The notes beneath the pieces are model-generated. The model worked only from the letters and a program-made list of their open reading frames with translations, made no database searches and had not been told where the DNA came from. Made by a program: the position numbers and the translations under genes. Below are positions 17,096-28,080 of a stretch of DNA of 64,000 nucleotides, piece after piece. The first letter of the stretch is position 1, and each line of letters begins with the position of its first letter. The DNA is taken from assembly GCA_037447655.1 (NCBI GenBank), contig JBBHKE010000159.1, positions 610,974 to 674,973 of the forward strand. The letters run 5' to 3'. Origin of the DNA: Zygnema cylindricum (Eukaryota > Streptophyta > Zygnematophyceae > Zygnematales > Zygnemataceae).

Positions 17096-18052
17096 TGTAA
17101 CAGTAATAGCGGATCGAACTTGGTTATAAAAGGGTATTTAGGTGTTATGATTATAGAGTACTAAATTTGGTAGACGTCCGCGAAAGAATCACGCTATTTG
17201 GAGTTATATTTTAAAAGTTACAGGGATGGGTGTATTTAGGTGACAGCGTGGGGTCTAAATAACAAGTGGGTATCATTGAAACGGGTTGAGGGTCAAATCA
17301 GTACCGAAATAACGCGTGTACGTTTCATAAAGTTATAATGAAACGTTTAGTATGCACGGTGGTTCGTTTCTTACAAATTTTAGTACGAACATCACTTTCA
17401 CTTAAGGGAATTTCGTAGGAAGTTTCGCGTGCAAAATTTGTTACGCACGATCGTGCGAAGTCGCGTTTTGTTTGGCGCGCACTTTTGCACGTAAAAGTTA
17501 CGTAGTGAAACGTAACGTTTGATTGGTTAGTAAAGTGCTAATTAGTTAGTAAGAGATTTCACACGTTTTTGCATTGGTAAGTCTGAGTCCTTGCTGATCA
17601 ATGATTAGCCCACGTAAAAGCTTGTTAAAACGGCCTGGCGAGTCCAGGGTGATGATGGATAAATAGTGAAATGTAAGAGGAGAGTAGACATCTTTTTCTT
17701 TGGAAAAGTTTGTGGAAATTCCGGTTGATCTTGGTGCTGAGCGATTAATACCAAATTGGAGAAAAGGCATTTTTGAATTGAAATCTCTTCCTAACTAATT
17801 AGTGTTTTAGTAGTTAGGAGATAGAATTATTAAGAGTGGAGAGTAGTGGAAAACACTTTAATAAGAAGGGTGAAGCCATGAGGGCAAGAGACCAAGCTAA
17901 TGTTATGTGGACAGAAGCTTCTTCTAATTTAAAGTTTATCCTTATGTGAGTGTGGTCCAATGCGGATGTGTATTTTCCAATGTGTGGAATGTGTGGTTGG
18001 GATTGTTTGTAGTAATGGGAGTTTTTTCTGAGAAAAAGGAGATCCTGTTAGA
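17096..18052 (+). repeat. Left (5') LTR of nested element
   Basis: Begins TGTAACAGTAATAGCGGATC and ends GATCCTGTTAGA; aligns along its length with 23874-24840 with scattered substitutions and small indels. A rich set of ACGCAC/GTGCG and CGTAACG-type motifs near 17400-17520 probably holds the LTR promoter region (inference). Confidence 0.95.
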
Positions 18053-18054
18053 TA

Positions 18055-18068
18055 TGGTATCGGAGCTT
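18055..18068 (+). promoter_or_regulatory. Primer-binding site matching initiator tRNA-Met
   Basis: TGGTATCGGAGC follows the left LTR after two bases. The usual plant PBS is TGGTATCAGAGC, so one mismatch. Marks the start of minus-strand synthesis. Confidence 0.9.
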
Positions 18069-18861
18069 TGGTTAGAAACCAGGGAGAAGTTTGCTCACTC
18101 GAATATCGACTGCCGCGACCGGTGAGGGTGCTCTAATATGTGTTAGTAGAACCACAATGTGAAGTGGTAGGGGATTGGAGGGAAACCGAGTGATCACACT
18201 GCCAACGGGCGCTGGTTAGATGTGGGGCGTGCTCAGATCTTAAAGACTATGGCGGGGTGGGCAGTGTAGCCACCGCTGAAACTCACTCTAACTACCTAGA
18301 GGCCAAACAAACTTGCCTTCTCCTAGCAATGATTCATGTGTAGAGGGAGGGCTTGAAGTCATGAAAGGTGAGGATGTGAGAATTAAAGAGTAAAAGATCT
18401 TGATGTAGTGGGAAGTGGGAAGTGGGAAATTTGCTAATGGAGGAGAAAGAAAGTGGAGTACTTCACTTTTTCAAGAGCAAAGGAGTCCAGGAATGTCTCA
18501 AAACATTTCAAACCCTATATTGTTACCTTTGATTGCTTTCAATCTTGCTGTTGCAATATTTGTGGTTAAATATTACCTTTGAGAGCTTTCAATTTTGCTG
18601 TTTCAAAATTTGTGGGGAAATTCTTACCTTTTGTTTCAATGTTGGGAAATTGAAGTTTGAATTTGCACTAAATTACTGTCAATGTTTTTTTTATTTCTCA
18701 AATTTTGACATTTTCAAAGGATTCGTTAAGGAGAATAAGTCTTAGATTGGAACAATCTTAGGACTTCAAATCTGCAGCAAATTTTTTTGGGAAATTATAT
18801 TTTTTCTTTTCTTTTGCTTGATTTCATTGTGTGTTAATGACAAATTTTGCATGGAAACGTG

Positions 18862-20074
18862 AAATGGAGAATGCTTAGAATGTGTTGAAGAAGTTTACTA
18901 TGAAATTGGTCAAATGATTTAATAATCATGCTGCCGCTGAAGATGAAACCATTTCCGAATTGAAAAGTGAATTGAAAGTTGTTAAAGAAAATGGAAATGT
19001 TTCAAATGAGAAATTAGATGTACTTATTAACTTATTTCAGACCAAAATGATATTAATGACCAAAAGGGTGAAAGTAGTAAAAGGAATGTCAGTTTTACGG
19101 AGGATGATCATGATAGACCTAAGAAGATAAGAGATCTGAAATTGTCTATTAGTGAGGCACCATCGTTTTATGGTAAGAAGATTGATCAGTTGGATGCTTG
19201 GATTTTTCATATGGAGTATTAGTTGGAATATAGAAATTGTGATCGTGATGATTACACTTCTTTTGCTGTTAGCTGTTTGAAAGGCGATGCTCAGATTTGG
19301 TATTACACTCAAAGAATGTCTAAATTGATTCCTGATTATGCTAATTGGGAAAATTTTAAAACCGCGATCAAATCGCGATTCTTGTCTATCACTTTTAAAT
19401 CCAGAATGGAAGAAAAGTGGTTGAACTGTATGCAGACTTGATCTGTGAAGGATTACATTGTGGAATTTGACTCATCTAGCATTCACGTCATAGATTTGAC
19501 TGATGAAATGGCTAAGTTGCATTTCTTAAATTATCTAAACCCTATACTCAAATCAGAATTGAAACATCAAAAATTTAATAATTTGAAAGAATTACAAGAT
19601 AAAGCATTGGAATTAGAGGATCATTTGGGGTGTAATCGGAAAACTAGATGACTTATGAGTAATTTGAATGAAGTATCAGAGTGGGATGAGGGGGAATTTG
19701 TGGCTGAGGGTCTGAATGCTAGTTTGGTCAGTAGGCAAAATATTTTCAGGGGAAATCAGAAGGGTGGACAGAGTGTTAATGCAGGAAACAAATTTAACAA
19801 TAGAGGGGGATACATTAAAATTCATAAACCAAGCATTAATGCTCAGAAGCCTAACCTTATCATCCCCACATGCACTATTTGTCAGAAAAAGGGTCATAGA
19901 GCATTTGAGTGTGCACAACTGAAAAAGATTAACTGTTATAACTGTGGAGAGGAGGGACATTTTAGTAGAGAGTGCACAAAACCCAAAAAGAAAGTCACTT
20001 GTTTCAAATGCGGAGGTCCAGATCATTACACTAAAAACTGTACAGATAAAGGTTCTCTTAAACAATCGATGTAA
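18862..20074 (+). pseudogene. Gag of nested element, three CCHC zinc knuckles
   Basis: Nucleocapsid and capsid protein, broken by stops at about 19220, 19441 and 19649. Capsid-type sequence: LDAWIFHMEY, SCLKGDAQIWYY, NWENFKTAIKSRF, then EFDSSSIHVIDLTDEMAKLH. The C-terminal part holds three CX2CX4HX4C knuckles: CTICQKKGHRAFEC (from 19870), CYNCGEEGHFSREC (from 19933), CFKCGGPDHYTKNC (from 20000). Start not determinable because of stops. Confidence 0.88.
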
Positions 20075-20164
20075 ATGAAGGTCTCCAAGAGGATATTGCA
20101 TATACCTAGTTGAGCAAGAAGCCCAAGAGGTGGGAAACGGAAAGGACTAACTGAAAGTCCTCAG

Positions 20165-20670
20165 TTGAGTCAACCGGATCCAGAAGTTAAAGAGTTAACT
20201 CAGGAGGGCAAATTAATGAATGGAAAAGTTAAGATAACTGAATTTATTATGATTCTCGATACACTGCATAGTTTAAAGAATCCTTCTGATAAAATTCTCA
20301 ACAACAAACCTATGTTAGGACAGTTAAGTAATGATGACACCAGACACAATTTGATTAGATTCGAGTCATTAGTGGAAAGAAAACCGTTGAGAGTAATGGT
20401 ATATTCAGGTGCCACACATAGTTTTATTTCACATAGTTTGTAGAGGAAAATAAAATTCCTACTATCATAATGGGAAAGCCTTAACATGTTCAAGTGGTAA
20501 ATGGTAATAAGTCCACATTAGACTTACAAACTGACACGATAGAAGTTGATATCCAGGGTCATAAAATGAAAGTTGTGTGTGGAATAATGAATTTAGGAAG
20601 TGAAGAACTAATTTTGGGAAAGCATTGGTTAATTGAACACAATCCTTAAATTAATTAGGAAATTAACACC
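20165..20670 (+). pseudogene. Aspartic protease region of nested element
   Basis: A retropepsin-like core reads VMVYSGATHSFISH: the active-site Asp before Ser-Gly-Ala is Tyr, and a stop follows. Downstream, GSEELILGKHWLIEHNP is the usual second conserved protease block (normally LGMDWL). Family clear, activity lost. Confidence 0.8.
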
Positions 20671-22340
20671 TTGAAAGTGAAGTCTGATAACGGTTGGAAG
20701 GTTTTGCAAGCATTATCTCCTAACAAATTGCATAGGAATCATATAAATAACATAACCGGATTGGGAGTGGGAGGTATGATATGTGCTAAACAATTTAAAA
20801 AGCACCTAAATGATAAAACAAATCATGCTTTCTTGTTATTAGTAACTGAGGCAGTTACTAATGAAAAGGGGGGAGAAAACATTAACATTGATGTCATCCC
20901 TAAATCAGACACCACTAAAACTCTCGAAGAACTAAAATCTGATTTTGAAACTGACATTAAAACATCTGATGTTGCTGTTAAAGATTTGATTTTTGAAATT
21001 TCAAGATGTTTTTCCAAGTAATTTACCCTCAGAAAAGGCCACCTTCCCGAGATGTGGAACATATTATTAACCTTGAACCAGGATGCAACCCTTCCGTCAC
21101 AAGAATTTATAAGCACAGTTTATTTGAGCAAGAGAAATTAAAGAAACACATCAAAGAACTCCTACAGAAAAGACATATTAAGTCCAGCAAATCACCGTAC
21201 AGAGCACCAGTTCTCTTCGTCAAAAAGAAGGACGGAACGTTGAGAATGTGTGTCGATTATCGTAGTCTGAAAAATATTACAGTGAAGGATAAGTATCCGT
21301 TACTTTTAATTTCTGATATGATAGATCATTTAAAAGGTGCTAAAGTATTTTTGTTGATTGACCTGCGTAGTGGCTTTAATCAGGTGCCAATTAGAATTGA
21401 AGATGTTGATAAAACTGCTTTCAAGACTAGGGTGGGTCATTTCGAATAGATAGTGATGCCATTCGGCTTAACGAATGCACCGCCTACTTACCAAAGATTA
21501 ATGAACCAAACCTTTTCAGATTACATAGATGAGTTTGTCCAAGTGTTTATAGATGATATTTTAGTTTTCAGTGAATCTAAAGAACAACATGTAATTCATT
21601 TAAGAAGAGTGTTAGAAAGGTTAAGAGAAAGAAAATTACATGGAAAATTGTCAAAATCCACCTTTCTTAAAAGTGAACAATTATTTTTGGGACATATAGT
21701 TAGTGGGGAAGGTGTTAAAACAGATCCATCCAAAATTTTAGCAATCCAAAATTGGAAACAACCTACTAATGTCACAGAAGTTAGATCGTTTTTGGGATTG
21801 GCCATTTATTACACGAAATTTATCAAGAACCTCCGAATGATCGTTGCACCTTTGACGGATTTACTTCGGGAGAGGGAGACGTTTGTGTGGGGAGCTGATC
21901 ATGAGAGAGCATTCGAGGAACTAAAAGGGAAGTTGACCTCTGCCCCTACACCGGTGTATCCTGACCTTGCTGGGGAATTTGAAGTTTTGATCACTACAGA
22001 TGCATCTGATAAAGGTCTAGGTGCAGTTATAAGTCAAAAAGTCGGCAAACACGCTCATCCTATGCTTTTGAGTCCAAAAAATTCAATGATGGTGAAAACA
22101 ACTATACAGCACAGGTGCATTGGTGAAATGGCGTTGTTATATGCATAATAAAGAATTTACAGTTCACTGTGATAATAAAACACTCTTTTATTTACAAAGA
22201 TTAAGTGATGCACAGATTATGACTGGCAGACAGGTTAGGTGGATGCAAAAATTAGCATATTTCAAATTTAATGTCAAACATATTCCTGGGAAGACAAATG
22301 TAGTCGCAGATCGTATAAGTAGATATTTTGAAATAAGTGT
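20671..22340 (+). pseudogene. Reverse transcriptase and RNase H of nested element
   Basis: RT blocks: [65 protein letters not shown], and FIDD (21548-21559), the Phe variant of YIDD. Then LFLGHIVSGEGVKTDPSK and RSFLGLAIYYTKFIKN. RNase H: TTDASDKGLGAVISQ, then in another frame FTVHCDNKTLFYL and KHIPGKTNVVADRISR. Defects: a stop at about 21448 just before MPFGL (TAG where Trp is expected) and a frameshift near 22110. Confidence 0.93.
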
Positions 22341-22529
22341 TATGGTTCAGGATGAATTGTTTTTAGATACTGTTAGAAATGGTTATGATAAAGATCATTA
22401 TTTTGCTGTGATTTGCATGAATATTTCGAGAGGGAATTCTGAACCATTGAATGAGAGGCATGTCAAAAACTTTAGACTAAAGGATGGTTTACTGTATTTG
22501 CAGATTGGGGATAGATTATGCATTCCTGA

Positions 22530-23586
22530 AATGGGAGACTTAAGAAAACAAATTTTATGGGAAGCTCATGAGCATTTATGACATCTAGGTCGAGGTAAAA
22601 CTCTTAGTCGATTGCAAAGTAGATAATTTTAGCCTGGGATGGCAAACGAGGTGTCAAAACATGTGGAAAGTTGTGTCTTTTGCCAACAAAGTAAACCTAG
22701 TACCCAAAAACCTAAAGGTCTCTTAAAACCTTTGGATATCTCTGAAAGACCGTGGGAATCTATCAATATGGATTTTATTGTCAAGTTGCTTGCTACATCT
22801 AAAAGGAATGACAATATCATGGTCGTAGTCGATAGGTTCACTAAAATGGCAATCTTTATCCCTTACAAAACCACTCATTCAGTTATAGATATTGCAAAGT
22901 TATATTTTGACAACGTGGTCAGACATCAGGAAGTCCCTCTATCTATAGTCAGTGATAGAGATTCTAAATTTACGTATACTTTTTGGAAAGAATTACAACA
23001 AAATTTAGGCTTTGAATTGAAAATGAGTACCGCTTATCATCATCTGACAGATGGACAGACAGAAAGGATGAACCGTACACTAGAGGAAATGCTTAGGACT
23101 GTTTGTAGTGGAATTCAGAACACATGGGAATCTAAACTGCCATTAATGGAATTTGCATACAATTCATGTAAACACGCTAGTACAGGATTCTCACCATTTA
23201 AAGTTGCATACAGATACCAACCTAGAGAATCATTAGACTTAATAACAGGGGTCACTCAAGAGAATATAGGTTATGGAATAGAGTTTTGGGAATATGTTCA
23301 AACAATTTGGAAAACTGTCCGAGATGCATTAGTGGAGGCACAAAGGAGGCAAGAATTAAATGCTAACCGCAAACGAGGTGATTGGGTGTTACGCACAGGT
23401 GACAAGGTTTGGCTTTCTAAAACTCATTACAGGTGCAAGATTGAGGGACAATTGGATCCTACGGGGAAATTTGCTCCTAAGTACATTGGACCATTTACTG
23501 TAATCGAGATGATATTGTTAGTTGTTGCAAATTGGACTTTCCGCCTTCAACAAAAATTAATCCAGGGATACACATCAGCCAATTGA
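22530..23586 (+). pseudogene. Integrase of nested element
   Basis: HHCC zinc region HEHL then H then CVFCQQSK (with two stops between 22580 and 22625). The catalytic core follows in a 315-residue open frame: first Asp in INMDFIVKL, VVDRFTKMAIFIP, second Asp in SIVSDRDSKFT, third residue Glu in LTDGQTERMNRTLEEML, then WESKLPLMEFAYN. C-terminal GDKVWLSKTHYR and KYIGPFTVIEM. All three catalytic residues are present. Confidence 0.93.
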
Positions 23587-23589
23587 AAC

Positions 23590-23810
23590 CAACGAAGCTT
23601 CGACCAACTGAAGGAGAATTGGAATTGGATCCCTCAATAAATATAGGACCTGAAGTCCACAAATGGGTAATAGATTAGGTTGGTCAACGATTCAAAGTCG
23701 GCGATACTATATTCTGGCAAATGCATTATCTAGGAAGGCCTGAGGATGAGTTGACTTTAGAGGATAAAAATTTTGAGTTTTTACAAGGTATTGGAGGGAT
23801 AATAATATAG
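23590..23810 (+). pseudogene. Chromodomain-like tail of nested integrase
   Basis: After a frame break the sequence KPTKLRPTEGELELDP precedes a stretch reading FKVGDTIFWQMHYLGRPEDE then LTLEDKNFEFLQG. Aromatic and acidic positions resemble the chromodomain of chromoviruses (YLVKWxGxPxxExTWE type). Divergent, so a tentative call; it would place the element among chromoviruses. Confidence 0.5.
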
Positions 23811-23860
23811 AAGTCTCGTCTTGAGAATTAAAGGTGTTTTAACTGAGGTCAATTAAAAAT

Positions 23861-23870
23861 AAGGAGGGGA
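23861..23870 (+). promoter_or_regulatory. Polypurine tract of nested element
   Basis: AAGGAGGGGA three bases before the right LTR start (TGTAACA at 23874). Primer for plus-strand synthesis. Confidence 0.85.
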
Positions 23871-23873
23871 TGA

Positions 23874-24840
23874 TGTAACATTAATAGCGGATCGAACTTG
23901 TTTATTAAAGGGTATTTAGGTGTTAAGATTATAGAGTACTAAAATTGGTAGACGTCCGCGAAAGAATCACGCTATTTGGAGTTATATTTTAAAAGTTATA
24001 GCGATGGGTGTATTTAGGTGACAGCGTGGAGTCTAAATAACAAGTGGGTATCATTGAAACGGGTTAAGGGTCAAATCAGTACCGAAATTACGCGTGTACG
24101 TTTCATAAAGTTCTAACGAAACGTTTAGTATGCACGGTGGTTCGTTTCGTACAAATTTTAGAATGAAACGTCACTTTTACTTGAGTGAATTTCGTGGGAA
24201 GTTTCGCGTGCGAAATTTGTTACGCACGATCGTGCGAAGTCGCGTTTTTTTTGGCGAGCACTTTTGCACGTAAATATTACGTAGTGAAACGTAATGTTTG
24301 ATTGGTTAGTAAAATGCTAAGTAGTTAGTAAGAGATTTCGCACGTTTTTGCATTGGACATTGTGAGTCCTTGCTGATCAATGACTGGCCTAGGTAAAAGC
24401 CTGTTGAAGCGGATCGTTGAATCAGGTCTGGCGAGTCAGGGCGATGATGGATAAATAGTTAAGTGTAACAAGAGAGTAGACATCTTTTCATTTGGAAAAG
24501 TTTGTGGAAATTTCGTCTGATCTTGGTCCTAAGCGATTAATACCAAATTGGAGAAAAGGCATTTTTGCATTGAAATCTCTTATTAACTAAATATTGTTTT
24601 GGTAGTAAGGAGATAGAATTATTAAGAGTGGAGAGTAGTGTAAAACACTTTAATAAAAGGGTTGAGCCACGAGGGCAAGAGACCAAGCTAATGTTACGTG
24701 GACAGAAGCTTCTTCTAATTTAAAGTTTATCCTTATATGAGTGTGGTCCAATGTGGATGTGTATTTTCCAATGCATGGAGTGTGTGGTTGGGATTTTTTG
24801 TAGTAATGAGATTTTCTGAGAAGAAGGAGATCCTGTTACA
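23874..24840 (+). repeat. Right (3') LTR of nested element
   Basis: 967 bases, TGTAACA...TGTTACA termini forming the short inverted TG...CA ends. Differs from the left copy by point changes and small indels, so the insertion is not recent but clearly younger than the outer element. Confidence 0.95.
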
Positions 24841-24870
24841 GGTCCCCTCCCCCTTCTCGTTCCTTGCGTT

Positions 24871-25077
24871 TCAGCTGCTTCCGTGTTCTTTCGGCACATT
24901 CTTTCTCAAACTCCTTTTGCTTGATAGCGAGTTCCGCGTTGATCTTCCGGGGCATCGTTTCCAACCGTGACCGGTTTGGTTGCAGTTCACGCAGTTGTAC
25001 ATGTATACTTTTTCAACCGCAGCTATTGCATGTTGCAATCTCGTCTCAACTTCTTGTTTCCCCTTATTATTCCGCAA
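24871..25077 (-). pseudogene. Gag nucleocapsid of the outer retrotransposon, one zinc knuckle
   Basis: Minus-strand ORF with a single CCHC knuckle, CVNCNQTGHGWKRCP, preceded by QHAIAAVEKVYMYN. The nested element interrupts the polyprotein about 30 codons downstream of it. Confidence 0.75.
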
Positions 25078-25430
25078 AACCTAGAGTTCTGTTTGTTCCT
25101 CTTGGTTATAAGAGGATTCCCCCGTGAATCCTGCGAAGTTGGCTCGCACTTTGCTGGTAACAATTTTTTTTTTGGCCTCGCTGTTTACAAATAATCATAT
25201 AACTTCATTGCAGCCAATGAAATATCTTGCGCCGTGTGATTCCTGTCGTGGATTGCATGACTCGCACTCTTATTGTCAAGAGCTGCCTGTCTTGTTGGTC
25301 CGAACGAATTTCGAACAACGGCATAATATTTCATGGCCATGGCTGGTGTGTCAATGGTAGACAACTTGGTCTTATGACAAAGGCTCGGGAGGCGCTAGAA
25401 CAACGTATGCGGGGTTTCATTTTTCAAACA

Positions 25431-26413
25431 TCAGAACTCCGTCAATTCCTTAATTGCACTTTCGTTCTTATTGGTACAAAGGAGGCTCCAGGCGTCTAGC
25501 TGAGTGGTGCAAAGAGTTGGGTTGGCCACCATCCGGGTAGCTGCCTCAGCGTCCTGTACAACCTGCAGATGGTTAACAAAGGCTTTTTCTTGGGCTTGGA
25601 GTTTCATGTCCATAGTGAAAGTGGCGGTAACGAGACTGCTGCGGCGGCAGCCAAGTCGGTGGCTGCGTCAAGGGCTTCGGCGTCAAGCGCCGAATTTGAG
25701 ATTTTGATGTTAAGAGCCATCAAAGAGGGTAGACGCTCCTTATAGTCGGCCAAAGCTCCTCCAGCTAGATAGTTTGCCATCATAGGAAAAAGAGTGGTCT
25801 CACAATCCCCTAGGATGGCCCCTCCCCTGTATTTGTTAATTTCGGACTGCGTGAAGGATTTCCACAACATTTCAAAATTTGAAAAAACGATCTCCGAGCT
25901 TTCTCCCGTAAAGATCGTTATATCCCCCATTACTTTCTCCTCCCCAGCAAGGTTGGTGAACTATGGAAAGGTTGGTTTGGTGGGGCTGACAAACTGAGGT
26001 TGGTTTGGTGGGGCTGACAAACTGAGCCAGTGAAATTGCTTCGGGATCTCCCCCTTCTATATCCAAACCTTTTTCTCCTCCGGGTGTAACAGCTGGGATC
26101 CTCCCCCCCCCATTGATGATGGTTTTGCTGTCAAAGGAGGTGTGGAATTTCTTGCTCCTCTATATTCATGAGTGTATTGTTCCTCTCTTAGAACTGTCTC
26201 TACCGATGGGATGTGGAGACGAGGATTGTTCAAAGGCCTTTGTGGAACAGACGGTGGCGGAGACGGAGACGTAGACTGTTGGGGCTCGGTAGGATGAGGA
26301 GTCTGTCTCCTGGTTCGCCTCTTGGATGTCTCAAGAGGTAAAGTTCCTGAGATGGTACAAGGAGAACGCCGGTGAGGAGGAGAATAGGCAAAGACATCGT
26401 ATTTGTAGGGCAA
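25431..26413 (-). pseudogene. Gag capsid region of the outer retrotransposon
   Basis: Three minus-strand pieces. 26413-26057 is Pro/Ser/Thr-rich. 25930-25604 contains FSNFEMLWKSFTQSEINKY and CETTLFPMMANYLAGGALADY, a capsid-like helical stretch. 25613-25431 contains MKLQAQEKAFVNHLQVVQDA. Homology to known gag is weak by eye; the assignment rests on position just upstream of the knuckle. A 29-base tandem duplication (GGTTGGTTTGGTGGGGCTGA) lies at about 25970-26026. Confidence 0.6.
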
Positions 26414-26826
26414 AACAAGCGAGTCCGTTGACCCACGGATTGCCGCAGCAGGAGAAATAGATGGTGAAGGAGAAGAGGTAAGAGCACGGGATTGTGGAGA
26501 TTGTCCAGCTGGAGAAAAGGGAGGAGTGAATGCCTTTAAGGGAATGTGAGCCCTTTCGTCCGGTCATAATTCCACCAAGGCTTCTACTGCGAAAGCGTCT
26601 TCCACCGAAACAACAGTTGACACTCCTAGAAAAGAAGCAGCAATGTCGGAAGTATATCTACACCCAAACCCTTCCCATTAGGTCTTCTGGTTCCACCCCC
26701 TTCAGGTTGAAGATGGGTATCTTGGTTAGTCTCCGAAGGAGGCATCCCTAGTGGCGTTTATGAGATAGATGTGGGTTTCTGAACCGGTGTTCTGGGGTAT
26801 GATCTTGTCCAAGGAGAAGTGAGCCT

Positions 26827-27630
26827 TTACACGGTGAGAAGTCCACCGGACCTACGCCTCGCTTCCTGTATAAAGTTCAACGCTTTTTTCCATAAAGCCC
26901 GTCTTCCCTTTTCTAAAGCCTCCCAATCCACCCTAACTAGTCCACCCCCCGTTGGCGCCGGATCCTGTGCTTTCACTATTTCCACCAACTCTTGAGTCGT
27001 GCTAACCACCTTAGTCAGATCTGCAATCCCCATGCCTAGAACTTCCGGATCTTTTTCCCTGATACTCCACAATTCTCTCGGAGGTCGAACGATTGAGGCA
27101 AGTGGAGGAGGTTTCATTGGTGCGGTTGGCCAAGTAGGAGGTAACGTTTCTTCCTTAACTACCGGTGTGAACCTGCCTTTAGTGTCACGGTGGTCGAACC
27201 GGTGCACTCTCTTGGGATCTGGTGACCCCCGCTTGCTGGTTCCTTCTCTGGCCCGGGCGCGAGATGTCGCCCTGCCCCTCGACAGTCTACTGGTTGCAGT
27301 GTCTTGAGATCGGGTGGGCTGCTGGTGTGAAGTCGATGACCTCCCCTGTTGCTCCAGGATTGAGGTTGAAGAGTCACTCTTTGATGAACTACTCAATATT
27401 TCTACTACACCTCCCACTGGGCGTACGATCCTGGCTCGATCAGACCTGGCTACCCGCTGCACCAACTCCTTCTTAACCTTCAACTCATGGAGATTGTGGA
27501 GGGTTAAGATTTCTTTGCGACTTGGCCGGTTAGGACCCGCCAAAATTTTGGGATCCATGTATATCTCAGCTATCAAAGCCTTAGATCTCGTATGGCGTCC
27601 TACTTCGAAGGGTGACGGGGGACCGCTCAC
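26827..27630 (-). CDS. 267-residue ORF of unknown function at the 5' end of the outer retrotransposon
   Basis: Longest uninterrupted ORF of the outer element, between the 5' LTR and gag. The N-terminus has EVGRHTRSKALIAEIYM and a basic/Leu-rich stretch; the middle is Ser/Thr/Arg-rich low complexity (SSSSKSDSSTSI, then many Arg); the C-terminal third is more ordered, with WSIREKDPEVLGMGIADL and VDWEALEKGRRALWKKAL. I recognise no family. It may be the N-terminal matrix-like part of gag or a separate accessory ORF. Being open in a copy where everything else is broken is notable but could be chance in Ser/Pro-rich sequence. Confidence 0.5.
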   Translation of the reverse strand: MSGPPSPFEVGRHTRSKALIAEIYMDPKILAGPNRPSRKEILTLHNLHELKVKKELVQRVARSDRARIVRPVGGVVEILSSSSKSDSSTSILEQQGRSSTSHQQPTRSQDTATSRLSRGRATSRARAREGTSKRGSPDPKRVHRFDHRDTKGRFTPVVKEETLPPTWPTAPMKPPPLASIVRPPRELWSIREKDPEVLGMGIADLTKVVSTTQELVEIVKAQDPAPTGGGLVRVDWEALEKGRRALWKKALNFIQEARRRSGGLLTV

Positions 27631-28080
27631 TTATGTGCCAAGCCCTTCCTACGTGATTTAGGGGATAATGTAGGTCTCTCCACCTTCCCCGCGGCCCTAG
27701 ATCTGGCATCCTCGCACAAAGTTGGGAAATTCTTAGGAGAAAAGACAAGTAGAGATGGAGGAGAGGGTTGCCTCACTGGCTATTTTGGAGGAGTCTCAAC
27801 GGTAACAGCCTCTGGCATTATTCCCTGAAAAAATTGCTCTATGTTTCAAGTTGAGGCAAAGGGAACTGATGCCTCGGGCATGTGGGACTCTTCCTCGTGT
27901 GCTACTGCTTCTTGCCTCTCTTGCTTTTCCGGTCTGACACGTGAAAGATCCCGATCCGTATCCTGAACTTCTCCTCCTCCCATAGCTGACAGGAACAGAG
28001 GAGCTAAATCCCTTTATGAAAGTACTCTGCCCTAACACCTATCCTCTTTAACCTAAAGAGATAGGTTGCTTTTTCAATAC
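27631..28080 (-). other. Untranslated leader between 5' LTR and first ORF of the outer element
   Basis: About 450 bases. No match to the standard tRNA-Met primer-binding site is visible next to the LTR edge at 28080, so the primer of this element is unknown. Confidence 0.5.

Larger units (their letters stand above)
17096..24840 (+). mobile_element. Nested Ty3-type (chromovirus-like) LTR retrotransposon
   Basis: A structurally complete 7.7-kb element: LTRs 17096-18052 and 23874-24840 (TGTAACA start, right copy ends TTACA), PBS at 18055, gag with three zinc knuckles, protease, RT, RNase H, integrase, a chromodomain-like tail and a polypurine tract at 23861-23870. Flanks are GGTCT (17091-17095) and GGTCC (24841-24845): a 5-bp target-site duplication with one mismatch, as expected for Ty3 integrase. 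It is inserted in the opposite orientation into the gag-protease region of the outer element. Several stops in gag, protease, RT and integrase make it non-autonomous. Confidence 0.93.
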
